Shown: one piece after another, positions 56,017 through 63,877 of the stretch | Layout of the letters: each line of letters starts with the position of its first letter | How positions within the stretch are numbered: the first letter of the stretch is position 1 | Assembly: GCA_023419605.1 (NCBI GenBank) | Contig: JAEZXR010000121.1 | Coordinates: forward strand, 190,626-254,625 | Direction: 5' to 3' | Origin: Bacillota bacterium | GTDB lineage: Bacteria; Bacillota; Clostridia; Acetivibrionales; JAEZXR01 | Length of the DNA: 64,000 bases | Translations under genes and position numbers: made by a program | The notes under the pieces: model-generated | What the model saw: only the letters and a program-made list of their open reading frames with translations | What the model was told of the DNA's origin: nothing | Databases searched by the model: none

Positions 56017-56556
56017 TTATATTTTGCGAAAGTTAAAAAACCGATTTATTATTTCTTTTCCAAAATCCTCGGTATATTCGGTATCCCTTGCATCTCTCCA
56101 TGCCGTATCCTCACAGCCGAATTCATCTGACATTCCGCTTATTCTCCTGATTATTCTACCAAGGGCTTTCTTGTCCCTTTCCGTTATCTCATCCATTAGA
56201 AGCTTTCCCGGAAGCGCTTTGCTGCATAGGAGGAAACATTGCGGCAGGTCTTTTTTTATCATTTCTATAAACTCATCGCTTGCCGCAACATAACGCGTTG
56301 CTGCAGCCCAACAGGTCACAAACAACGCTATATTTTTGCCATTAAGGTATTCTCTGTTTGAAATGATAAAGTCGGTGATGCTTTGCATCGGCTTGCCAAT
56401 GAAAATCGGGGAGCCGATGACTATTATATTGTAGTTAAAATCTTTTACGTCCTTTACATTTTTGATATCTGTAGCAATTCCCATACCTCTTTTAATGGAC
56501 TGGCAAACCAGCTCCGTAGAGCCATATTTTGAGTCATAACAGATTAACCCTTTCAT
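56017..56556 (-). CDS. Flavodoxin-like protein
   Basis: 179 residues of the flavodoxin/HemG-like family. FMN phosphate-binding region YDSKYGSTE at residues 8-16, then VIGSPIFIGKP near 50 and FVTCWAAA near 80. The C-terminal half has the HemG-like GKLLMDEITERDK segment. A low-potential flavodoxin can reduce the radical SAM clusters and the cobalamin of the enzymes encoded downstream, so it is a candidate electron donor for the pathway. It is the first biosynthetic gene after the loaP leader. SD GGGGAG, 7 nt from ATG 56556. Confidence 0.87.
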   Translation of the reverse strand: MKGLICYDSKYGSTELVCQSIKRGMGIATDIKNVKDVKDFNYNIIVIGSPIFIGKPMQSITDFIISNREYLNGKNIALFVTCWAAATRYVAASDEFIEMIKKDLPQCFLLCSKALPGKLLMDEITERDKKALGRIIRRISGMSDEFGCEDTAWRDARDTEYTEDFGKEIINRFFNFRKI

Positions 56557-56894
56557 AGCTGTTCTCCCCTCAAATAATTACAGGTTGCCCAATGGCCTTG
56601 TTAATTTGTTTCAAATGCTTAAATAGTCTACTCAAGTATAGAAAATACTTTCCTCAAGAAATGACGGAATGAAGAAAATCCATGGCTGGATTTAAAAACT
56701 ACTCTTCCCTGGAATTATATTCTTAAAAATAAAAAAACTTGCATCACTAACTATCCAACCGCTAATGAGGCAAATTTAATTTTATATGCACCGACAAATC
56801 ACTCTTATTACCAATGCAGTGTTCTTTTTGCTGAGGTTATCTCTTTCTTTTGGTTATACGCCGAGCCCTATACGTGTTGAAACACATTTTTATC
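56557..56894 (-). promoter_or_regulatory. Leader between loaP and the biosynthetic genes
   Basis: 338 bases without a gene. It holds an intrinsic terminator (separate entry), a small hairpin ATGTGT-TTCA-ACACGT directly after the loaP stop, and an AT-rich hairpin AAGTAT-TTTCT-ATACTT closer to the flavodoxin gene. Known LoaP targets have structured RNA leaders where the protein is recruited; the first hairpin lies upstream of the terminator, as needed for antitermination. No convincing second promoter was found. Function is inferred. Confidence 0.55.
56726..56773 (-). terminator. Intrinsic terminator in the loaP leader
   Basis: On the minus strand an 11-position stem (TTGCCTCATTA with TAGTGATGCAA, one mismatch and one G-T wobble) encloses a 13-nt loop and is followed by GTTTTTTTATTTTT. 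It lies between loaP and the start of a 55-kb operon, so it should stop transcription unless antiterminated. It is well placed as the target that LoaP overrides. Confidence 0.75.
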
Positions 56895-57419
56895 TCATAC
56901 CTTCTCGACAATCTCCAAGGCCACATTAATTTCCCGTATCTCACCCATAAAATCCAGGTTAATAACTGCCCTTCTTTTATGCCTGTCAATTTTTTTCACA
57001 ATGCTTTCCATTCCTTTTAATGGTCCTTCTTTTATGTACACTCTATTTCCCTCTATAATTCCAACTGATGACTCAATACAACGTTCATCATTACACAAAT
57101 TCAACAGCATGCATTTTTCATGCTCCCTCATCGCAAATTCAGAGGTATCCCCATACTTTAAAAAACGAACAATATCTTCTGAAGCAGAAATAATGCTGTT
57201 TTTCCTTTTTATAAATTCCACGCCGGACACTTCAGATTCTATAAATATATAACCTGGAAATAAGGGTTTCAGTTCTCTTCTTACTTGACCGGAAATCTTA
57301 AATAATGTCTCTAGCATTGGTACAAATGGCACAAATACATTAGCATCTAATCGTTTTTTTAAGAGTAGCTCAACATTTGCTTCCCGTCCCGTTCGTATAA
57401 AGAGTACATACCAATACAT
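56895..57419 (-). CDS. loaP: LoaP-type NusG paralog (processive antiterminator)
   Basis: 174 residues: NGN domain (WYVLFIRTGREANVELLL, then LFPGYIFIES) at 1-105 and a KOW domain (GIIEGNRVYIKEGPLKGMES) at about 117-174. This is the LoaP class of specialised NusG proteins which, in Bacillus velezensis, antiterminate long polyketide operons through a leader RNA. It is encoded first in the operon, followed by a terminator and then about 55 kb of co-directional genes, so the context matches the class well. SD GAGGG lies 8 nt from ATG 57419. It would bind RNA polymerase and let it pass the leader terminator. Confidence 0.9.
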   Translation of the reverse strand: MYWYVLFIRTGREANVELLLKKRLDANVFVPFVPMLETLFKISGQVRRELKPLFPGYIFIESEVSGVEFIKRKNSIISASEDIVRFLKYGDTSEFAMREHEKCMLLNLCNDERCIESSVGIIEGNRVYIKEGPLKGMESIVKKIDRHKRRAVINLDFMGEIREINVALEIVEKV

Positions 57420-57926
57420 CCGTTGTTCCCTCTCAACTTCTTTATCAAGATTTGCATAGCTTCGCTCTTTGACTTATCCTGCTCAATAAGCCTACAATGA
57501 CTTTCACTGTATAATCCTCACCAGTTGTTAACGTGACCCAGCAGCGATTAACACCAATAAGTGCTTCTATTAAAATCTTTCGGGATACTACTTACAATGG
57601 GATTGGTTACTGCTGATTCGGAGAGCATATAGCTAATGATTTCGAGGTAGATGCTTTTCTGAATCAGCTAAGTCCTATCCTAATTTGTATAAAATAAAAA
57701 TGGTACTGACAGGGGGTAAGTCTTATGGACTCTACCTTCGAATAGATGATATTTCGAAATATATTGTATATACCGAGGATATTTTTAATTTTCCCTCTAC
57801 ACAATTACCCCTCAAATCAAATGTGCTTTTACTTTTACATTATTTAATCGTACTTGATTACAATTTCGCCTAAAATTATCCAGTAAATTTTATCTAATAT
57901 TTCCATTTTTCATGCTTCTTTTTACC
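57420..57926 (-). promoter_or_regulatory. Long 5' leader of the loaP operon
   Basis: About 500 bases between the promoter and loaP, no gene recognised. It has several possible RNA stems: GCTGATTC (57612-57619) with GAATCAGC (57661-57668) plus an inner AGCAT/ATGCT; a hairpin GGTAGAGTC/GACTTACC at about 57715-57736; and a long-range GGGGTAA/TTACCCC pairing (57713-57719 with 57805-57811). I looked for a cobalamin riboswitch because of the B12 enzymes and saw no B12 box. A short open frame on the minus strand (about 57440-57570) is not recognisable. It may be a regulatory leader or hold debris of a lost gene. Confidence 0.4.
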
Positions 57927-57955
57927 ATTTTACTCTATCACCGAACTAGTGTCAA
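57927..57955 (-). promoter_or_regulatory. Sigma-A-type promoter of the biosynthetic operon
   Basis: On the minus strand TTGACA (57950-57955) is separated by exactly 17 bp from TAAAAT (57927-57932), giving a start near 57920. The surrounding DNA is AT-rich and no better promoter was seen before loaP. Placement upstream of the operon's first gene supports it as the main promoter, though its start site is not proven. Confidence 0.72.
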
Positions 57956-58334
57956 CCCCTATTTTAGAGGAGTTTTTGTCCGCTTTTGTCGAATTTTATT
58001 GTAATATGTCTATAAGTGAATTTTCCAGTAATTTTTTTACTTTTTTCCCTTTTCGCTTAATTTCTACATGGATAGAGCAATAAAAACTTCATAATAACCC
58101 AAAGTATGAGGCCACACGCAGCCAACGGACCTCGTAGTAATTGTTACCAGGAAGCATAGTGAAGCTTTGCCGGAGACACAAGATAAAAGGACCTTCAAGA
58201 TAATCTCGAAAGCCTTAAAATATAATTTCCTATTCGGTAAATATCCGGGGAATCCGCTGTGTAGTGGAATTAGATAGATGAAACAATTGCCAAATCTGAA
58301 AAAGTCAACAAATAGGTAATCCATCGGAGTTGCA
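57956..58334. other. Intergenic region without a recognised gene
   Basis: AT-rich DNA followed by a less AT-rich stretch (58062-58330) that reads open on the minus strand for 86 codons. That frame has no convincing SD or known motif, and the plus strand has scattered stops. It could be a remnant of an old insertion. No function is proposed. Confidence 0.4.
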
Positions 58335-58386
58335 AAATAAAATTATACTGCAAGCCATAGGAAGCTGGGTCCAGATCCCATGGCTT
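58335..58386 (-). terminator. Terminator of the two-component operon
   Basis: An inverted repeat CAAGCCAT/ATGGCTTG (58351-58358 with 58379-58386), extended inside by a GGG/CCC pairing, lies just after the response regulator stop. On the minus strand it is followed by a T-rich stretch ending TTTTATTTTG. It probably ends the regulator-kinase transcript before the loaP promoter. Confidence 0.58.
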
Positions 58387-58394
58387 GTAATGGC

Positions 58395-59084
58395 TTAAAA
58401 GGAATTAAATCGATACCCTGTCCCCCATAAGGTCTCGATCATTTCGGGATTTGACGGGTCCTTCTCGATTTTCTTCCGGATCTTCTGGATATGAACGGAT
58501 ACCGTTGCAGTATCCCCGTAAAATTCATCGCCCCAAATGGAATCAAATAAATGCTCCTTGGTAAAAACGATGTTGGGATTTGACGCAAGGAAAATCAGCA
58601 GGTCATATTCCTTCGTAGTCAGCTGTATTTCCTTGCCATTCACAAAAACCTTGTGCGCTGCGGTATTAATTTCCAGCCCGCCATGGGTTATGATCTCAGC
58701 AGAGGCGGTATTTCCTTTCAGCCGCTCATACCTTTTGACATGCGATTTAATCCTCGCTGTCAGCTCTGCGGGACTGAAAGGCTTTGTCAGGTAGTCGTCC
58801 GCCCCGTAATCCAGCCCCCGTATCTTATCGATATCCTCACTCTTGGCTGAAACCACAATAACGGGGATTTCAAGCTTTTTTCTTACTTCTTTTATGATCT
58901 CGTAGCCATTTTTATTGGGCAGCATCAAATCCACGATTATGACGTCATAAGCGCCCGAGACAGCCTTTTGCATGCCCTGGGCTCCATCATGGACCACATC
59001 GGCCTTATACCCGTTCAGTTTTAAATAATCCCGTTCCAATTCCGCTATATTTACATCATCTTCGATAATCAGAATATTTTTCAT
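58395..59084 (-). CDS. OmpR-family response regulator
   Basis: 229 residues. The receiver domain has EDD at 8-10, the phospho-acceptor Asp in IIVDLMLP near 52, and Lys in LTKPF near 102. The C-terminal winged-helix domain (QLTTKEYDLLIFLASNP, then VSVHIQKIRKKI, then GTGYRF) binds DNA. It pairs with the kinase gene directly upstream (15-nt gap). The ABC exporter divergent from the pair is the natural target; control of the biosynthetic operon next door is possible but unproven. Confidence 0.93.
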   Translation of the reverse strand: MKNILIIEDDVNIAELERDYLKLNGYKADVVHDGAQGMQKAVSGAYDVIIVDLMLPNKNGYEIIKEVRKKLEIPVIVVSAKSEDIDKIRGLDYGADDYLTKPFSPAELTARIKSHVKRYERLKGNTASAEIITHGGLEINTAAHKVFVNGKEIQLTTKEYDLLIFLASNPNIVFTKEHLFDSIWGDEFYGDTATVSVHIQKIRKKIEKDPSNPEMIETLWGTGYRFNSF

Positions 59085-59099
59085 TCATCTTCCTCTTTT

Positions 59100-60437
59100 C
59101 TAAATGAACTGGGCAACCGGAAGCATAACCGTAAAGCAGGTCCCCTCATGTTCCACACTGGAAACGGTAATCCTGCCTCCATGGGCTTCCACAAGCTCCT
59201 TTGCAATGGCAAGTCCAAGGCCCGTACTCATAAAATCCTTCGTACGTTCGGCATCGATACGATAGAACCGGTCAAAGATATGGGGCAGCTTATCCTCCGG
59301 TATCCCCGGCCCATTGTCCTTTATGTCGATGTAAACAAATTCATCCAATCCATATAACTCGGTTTTTATCGACAGGTTTTGCTCCGGACCGTATTTTATG
59401 GCGTTCCCCAAAATATTTCTGAACACCTGGTGCAATCTTTTCCGGTCGATACTACAGCTACAGTCTCTTTCCAAACGGTCGCAATAGTCGAAGGCGATGC
59501 CCCTCTCCTCCAATTCAAATTTGAACTCTTCCATAAGATCGCCCACAAAAGGCCGTACTCCAACCGTTACAAATTGAAACTCCAGCTTTTGCATATCCAG
59601 CTTGGAAAACAGGAAGAGGTCATCAATCAATTTGTTCATATAAGCAGTGTTATTGTATATTATTTTGAGATATTTGTTTATATGCTCCGGAGACACTGCA
59701 TTTCCTTCCGTGATCGCCTCTATATATCCTTGGATGGATGTAATGGGAGTTTTCAGGTCGTGGGATATATTGGCGATGAGCGTTCTTCTGTTTTCTTCAT
59801 ATTCCGTCTTGATCTTTTCACTTTCCTGGAGCTTTTTTGCCATCTCGTTGAAGGATTCGATCAGCACACTGATCTCACTATACACATCGCTTTCAATTTT
59901 TACATTATAATTGCCTTTTGCGATTTCTTCCACCCCGTTTTTAAGCTTGTCAATGGGGGTCAATATTCTGCTTTCTATTTTTCGCAGAAAGAAAAATTCA
60001 ATGAAGCCGCCCATACTGATCAGTAGGGCAAAAAATATGCTCACGGTCTTTATTCCTGCATATCTGAAAATCAGATACCATATGAGAAGGTTTAGCACCA
60101 GGATAATGGGAGGAGAAAATCTGACATGTCTATGGAGTCTGTGAAATTCAACCTTGCTTTTGTGCAGCTCTTTGAAACGCTCCTGAAGCTCATACTGCTG
60201 CTTGTGAAAATCAGCATGCAGCTCCGCATATTCCTTCTGCAATCGATGAGACTCCCTACTATGTCTATAGGATTCTCTAAAATTCCTTTCCAGCTCCCTC
60301 TGTTGTCTTTGCAACTCTCGATGCTGCCTGTCATACTCCTCATGAAGCCGGTTCATTTCCTCATGCCTTTTACGTTCTTCTTCCCGATGCCTTCGGATTT
60401 TTTCCAGAAAATCCTGATACTTTCCCATTCCAGCCAC
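59100..60437 (-). CDS. Membrane histidine kinase with charged N-terminal coiled coil
   Basis: 445 residues. Residues 8-105 are an unusual, strongly charged helix rich in His, Arg, Glu and Gln (HREEERKRHEE, RQHRELQRQQRELE), predicted cytoplasmic because no signal precedes it. Two membrane helices follow (about 110-150) with almost no outside loop, then HAMP, the phospho-acceptor ISHDLKTP near 226, and an HATPase domain with DNGPGIP and TGLGLAI. Kinases with no extracellular loop usually sense at or within the membrane or through a partner transporter. The start is GTG 60437; ATG 60428 is an alternative. Confidence 0.9.
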   Translation of the reverse strand: MAGMGKYQDFLEKIRRHREEERKRHEEMNRLHEEYDRQHRELQRQQRELERNFRESYRHSRESHRLQKEYAELHADFHKQQYELQERFKELHKSKVEFHRLHRHVRFSPPIILVLNLLIWYLIFRYAGIKTVSIFFALLISMGGFIEFFFLRKIESRILTPIDKLKNGVEEIAKGNYNVKIESDVYSEISVLIESFNEMAKKLQESEKIKTEYEENRRTLIANISHDLKTPITSIQGYIEAITEGNAVSPEHINKYLKIIYNNTAYMNKLIDDLFLFSKLDMQKLEFQFVTVGVRPFVGDLMEEFKFELEERGIAFDYCDRLERDCSCSIDRKRLHQVFRNILGNAIKYGPEQNLSIKTELYGLDEFVYIDIKDNGPGIPEDKLPHIFDRFYRIDAERTKDFMSTGLGLAIAKELVEAHGGRITVSSVEHEGTCFTVMLPVAQFI

Positions 60438-60935
60438 ATCCGTTCCCCATACTCACTTAATATTCCAAATCAGCTAAATTTCATCATAGGATATACGGTT
60501 CTCAATTATATCATTTTTTACATTTCACTTCCATTTTAAATTAGAGCATTTCTCTTCGTTTTCCTTTAATGAATCTATGCAAATCGCAAAAATGATTTTA
60601 CAAGGAATTAATTGAATTTTTGCGATATACATTAAGGAAATACAAGCGCACAAAAGAATGAATGTAAAAACCTTTGTGCGTTGTATATAGTATAAAACCG
60701 GATTTTTAAATTATAATAAAGCATTTTTAAAAATTCTATAACAAACTTTAAAAATTTTTTAAAATTTACGATGGATCACTTTTTCATCGGAATAGGAACA
60801 AGAAACAGCTTTTCCATAAAATCCAGACTTTATAAAAATTTAAACATATTTTATAAAGTTTTTAAAATCAGTTTATGGCAAATTTAAATTCACGGCTTAG
60901 AATGTGCTTGAATCAATAAACTTGGAGGTTTTACA
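60438..60935. promoter_or_regulatory. Divergent promoter region of the kinase and exporter operons
   Basis: 498 bases, very AT-rich. On the minus strand a TATAAT box (60505-60510) precedes the kinase gene; its -35 is weak. Toward the exporter (plus strand) a run of TTTAAAA/TTATAAAA-type repeats covers about 60710-60880, with possible -10 boxes but no clear -35. A long perfect dyad lies at 60583-60626 (separate entry). Operators for the response regulator are expected here but none could be defined. Confidence 0.45.
60583..60626. repeat. Perfect 11-bp inverted repeat in the divergent promoter region
   Basis: ATCGCAAAAAT (60583-60593) and ATTTTTGCGAT (60616-60626) are exact inverse copies with 22 bp between them. 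It could be an operator for a dimeric regulator or an RNA hairpin in either transcript. There is no T-run after it, so a terminator is unlikely. Confidence 0.55.
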
Positions 60936-61853
60936 ATGGCAGCTAATATTATAGAAGTAAGAAACTACACGAAGCAATACGGTAATTTTACAGCTGTAGA
61001 TGACATTTCCTTCGGGGTGGAGGAAGGAACCATCTTTGCCTTTCTGGGTCCCAATGGAGCCGGAAAAAGTACTACCATCAATACACTCTGCACGATTCTC
61101 GACAAAACGGAGGGTACTCTGGTCATTAACGGGAATGATGTAACAGAGCAGAAAGCAAAAGTCAGGAATGATATAGGAATTGTATTTCAGGAATCCACCC
61201 TCGACGGTAAATTAACAGTAGAAGAAAATTTGAAGCTTCACTGCGACTTCTACCATGTACCTAAAAACGAAATAAAGGAAAGAATCGACTTTGTCCTTGG
61301 CCTTGTAGAATTAAAGGAGTGGCGCAAAGCCACTGTAAACGGCCTTTCAGGAGGTATGAAAAGAAGAGTGGAAATCGCCCGGGGCCTTGTGCATTTCCCC
61401 AAAGTCCTGTTTTTGGACGAACCCACCGCAGGTCTGGACCCGCAGACCAGGGCCAATATCTGGGACTATATATACAAGCTCCAAAAGCAGAAAAACATAA
61501 CAATTTTCCTAACAACGCACTATATGGATGAGGCAGAAATATGCAGCAAGGTCGCCGTCATGGACCACGGAAAAATTGTGGCTTTTGATACTCCTTATAA
61601 CCTGAAGAAAAAATATACCTCGTCGAAAATGAGAATCAAAACCACAGAAAAAGACGCACTTGTAAACTATTTAAAGGAGCGTTCCCTACGATACGAACTG
61701 GAGGAGGAGCTTATCACCGTATACTCCTCCAATGTAGAGGATGCCTTTGAGATTATATCCCTCTTCAGAAACTCCATATCGGATTTTGAAGTAAATAAAG
61801 GAACACTGAATGATGTATTTTTGGCGATTACCGGAAAGGAGATCAGAGGCTAA
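60936..61853 (+). CDS. ABC transporter ATP-binding protein (DrrA-like)
   Basis: 305 residues. Walker A GPNGAGKST near residue 38, Q-loop VFQES, signature LSGGMKRR near 140, Walker B VLFLDEPTAGLDP near 158 and H-loop TTHYMDEAE. The 80-residue C-terminal extension is typical of the DrrA/drug-exporter group. SD GGAGG lies 8 nt from ATG 60936. It abuts the permease gene by one base overlap. Together with the adjoining two-component system it forms a probable resistance or stress-efflux module, maybe giving immunity to the nearby cluster's product. Confidence 0.92.
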   Translation: MAANIIEVRNYTKQYGNFTAVDDISFGVEEGTIFAFLGPNGAGKSTTINTLCTILDKTEGTLVINGNDVTEQKAKVRNDIGIVFQESTLDGKLTVEENLKLHCDFYHVPKNEIKERIDFVLGLVELKEWRKATVNGLSGGMKRRVEIARGLVHFPKVLFLDEPTAGLDPQTRANIWDYIYKLQKQKNITIFLTTHYMDEAEICSKVAVMDHGKIVAFDTPYNLKKKYTSSKMRIKTTEKDALVNYLKERSLRYELEEELITVYSSNVEDAFEIISLFRNSISDFEVNKGTLNDVFLAITGKEIRG

Positions 61854-62680
61854 TGCGTGCGATAAAAGCGATATTAATCAGAAACCTGACCAATTTTACA
61901 AGGGATAAAATGAGGTTCTTTTTTACCATATTCATGTCAGTATTCTTTCTTTTCATATTTTCCTTTGTAATGAAATCAACTGCTACCGGCTTGGACCAGC
62001 CCATGAATTACCTTATTTCAGGGATAATCATCATGACGGTGTTCCAGGCAGCCTTGAACAATTCGATGAACACTTTGGAGGATATCTCCAGCGGATTTAT
62101 GAAGGAGATCCTGGTTGCACCCATTACAAGGTGGCAGATCTCCATCGGCCAGATCCTCTCCTCCGCAGTCCTGGCCATACTCCAGGGATTCATCGTCATC
62201 ATCATGGGACTATTTATGGGGTTAAAAGTAGACCTTCTTCATTTTCTGGAGATGCTGGGTGTAATGGTCGCGGTGGGAATCACCTTTAGCTCCATGGGAT
62301 TATACCTGGCAACACTGGCGAAGAATTCAACAACCTTCCAACTGCTGATCTCCCTGGTTACGCTTCCCCTGACGTTCCTTTCCGGTGCCTATATCCCAAC
62401 TACGGTTATGCCCGATTTTCTTCGCCCCATCGTTTATCTCAATCCGTTAACCTATACTACAGCGATTTTCAGATACCTCACCCTTGCGATGGAGAGCTTG
62501 CCAACGGCTGCACTGGTTAAAGCGGGAGTCGCCTTCGATATTAACGGGTTCGTAATCGTGCCCTACCTCGGGTTGTTAATGATTATAGCAATCGGAATTG
62601 CCTTTTTTGCCCTATGCGTCAGCCAATTCAACAAAGCGGATTTCTCAAAGGTTACGGTTTTCAAGGGTAATCATGGTTAA
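61853..62680 (+). CDS. ABC-2-type permease (DrrB-like)
   Basis: 275 residues with about six hydrophobic helices: MRFFFTIFMSVFFLFIFSF near 22-45, ISGIIIMTVFQAAL near 58, a pair around 100-140, QLLISLVTLPLTFLSGAYIP near 165, and the last near 245. The FLSGAYIP segment after helix five is typical of the ABC-2 family. It forms the membrane part of the exporter with the ATPase encoded just before it. The ATG overlaps the ATPase stop region by 1 nt, so translation is coupled. Confidence 0.9.
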   Translation: MRAIKAILIRNLTNFTRDKMRFFFTIFMSVFFLFIFSFVMKSTATGLDQPMNYLISGIIIMTVFQAALNNSMNTLEDISSGFMKEILVAPITRWQISIGQILSSAVLAILQGFIVIIMGLFMGLKVDLLHFLEMLGVMVAVGITFSSMGLYLATLAKNSTTFQLLISLVTLPLTFLSGAYIPTTVMPDFLRPIVYLNPLTYTTAIFRYLTLAMESLPTAALVKAGVAFDINGFVIVPYLGLLMIIAIGIAFFALCVSQFNKADFSKVTVFKGNHG

Positions 62681-62711
62681 GGAAGACATATCCCGGGAGG
62701 TAATGCCGGGT

Positions 62712-62755
62712 AAAAAGGCTAGAAGTCGGTCTAAAACTGGCTTCTAGCCTTTTTA
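62712..62755 (+). terminator. Strong terminator after the ABC exporter
   Basis: AAAAAGGCTAGAAG (62712-62725) pairs perfectly with CTTCTAGCCTTTTT (62741-62754), 14 bp with a 15-nt loop and a T-run at the 3' end. The A-run at the 5' side makes it effective in both directions. Confidence 0.9.
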
Positions 62756-62855
62756 ACTTAGCTATGTTAAATTCCCCAGCCCTAAACATGCTCCTCAATT
62801 AAAGTCTACCACTTATTCGTCAGTGGTTTGATTGTCATAATTGTACTTGCAGGAT

Positions 62856-63149
62856 TTAAAACTCGCTGCGAACGAGCTCTCCCTTTCCGGTCAACACCTC
62901 AATCATGAGAACCGCGCCCAGCTTAAAGCCGTATGCAAATGAGGCTGAAGCTTCCATTCCGCCGGATTCACAGCGCAAATCCAGCAGCGCTTCCAGCTAT
63001 TTGTAATCCTCTTCTGAAAGCTTCTTTTCCCACTCTGCCATTATGTCGGATATCTTTTTGTTTACCGATCGATATTCAGGGTCCTTTGAAACAATCCGTT
63101 CAGCAGGGTATATGTTGCCGCTATAAAGTTCTTCCAAGATGGTTTTCAT
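62856..63149 (-). pseudogene. DUF6809-like gene interrupted by an in-frame TAG
   Basis: ATG 63149 has a GGAGA SD and opens a small protein beginning MKTILEELYSGNIYP, the usual start of DUF6809-type proteins common in clostridia. After 50 codons (ending SEEDYK) a TAG at 62997-62999 stops it. The same frame then continues for another 46 codons (LEALLDLRCESGGME, then FAYGFKLGAVLMIEVL) to a TAA at 62856, which is the expected second half. A CAG-to-TAG change would explain it. A truncated 50-residue protein may still be made. Confidence 0.7.
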
Positions 63150-63877
63150 ATTTTGTCTCCTTTTTATTTTTCTGGATTTTTGAATCTGTTATTGCATAGC
63201 GTTGCTGCTGTGAAGCTTTTCTTAATTCTAGGAAAACTATTGTAAGTTTGCAACTTGTGTTTGTGTCAAGGCTTTATCTTTACGTAAATTTCTTATTCTT
63301 TTACATGAAAACCGCCTCAAAATAATTATAGTATATCTAATTATTCGTTATTGGCTTTTAGCGGTAATTTCACTAAAATAATTTTCCACAAAGCAAGCAA
63401 CCGCCCGACTCATACCTGTAAAAGTGCAAGTCGAGCGATTTTCATCCGGGGCATTGCTTAGCAGACAATATGAGCAATAGTTGTTTCCCTAATATCCTCG
63501 GCAACTGCTCCCTCTCTAATCATCAGGCTTATTCACCATCTCTGCTTTTACTGGATTCCGGTGAATATACCTCACTCATCGTCCCTTATGTTTTCACTCT
63601 TGTATCCACCCTGGAAAAAGACAAGAGAACCATCCGAAACTATGGAAAAGTACTATTTTTGCAAAATACCAGTCTCCTCTTGGTCGCCGGAATAAACAGT
63701 GATGTGGGCTGACTTCATCCTCTAAACGATCATAGCCTATCAGCTTCATCGATTTAGCATCCAAAATACTCCATTCATGAAACCTCTCAGCAATTATGTG
63801 ATATACGCTTTAATAATGTTGTTGAATTATTAAAAAGCAACAAATAATTAGTAATTTTGTAGGATAAGATAAGAAAA
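63150..63877. other. Sparse region with one inverted repeat, no confident gene
   Basis: AT-rich DNA. An imperfect inverted repeat lies at 63402-63438 (CGCCCGACT...AGTCGAGCG, 8-nt loop region). A plus-strand open frame at 63470-63712 (80 codons) and minus-strand fragments around 63690-63780 have no recognisable domains and may be remnants of a mobile element. Confidence 0.45.

Noticed and set aside
57420..57926. Possible cobalamin riboswitch in the loaP leader
   Set aside because: Expected because of the B12-type enzymes, but no B12-box or typical junction sequence was seen on the minus strand.
58064..58324. 86-codon minus-strand open frame as a gene
   Set aside because: No SD, no recognisable motif, unusual composition; probably chance or remnant.
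59379..60026. Plus-strand open frame (215 codons) antisense to the histidine kinase
   Set aside because: Shadow of the kinase frame; translated sequence has no family features.
63470..63712. 80-codon plus-strand open frame as a gene
   Set aside because: No domain, weak start context, and surrounded by degenerate sequence.
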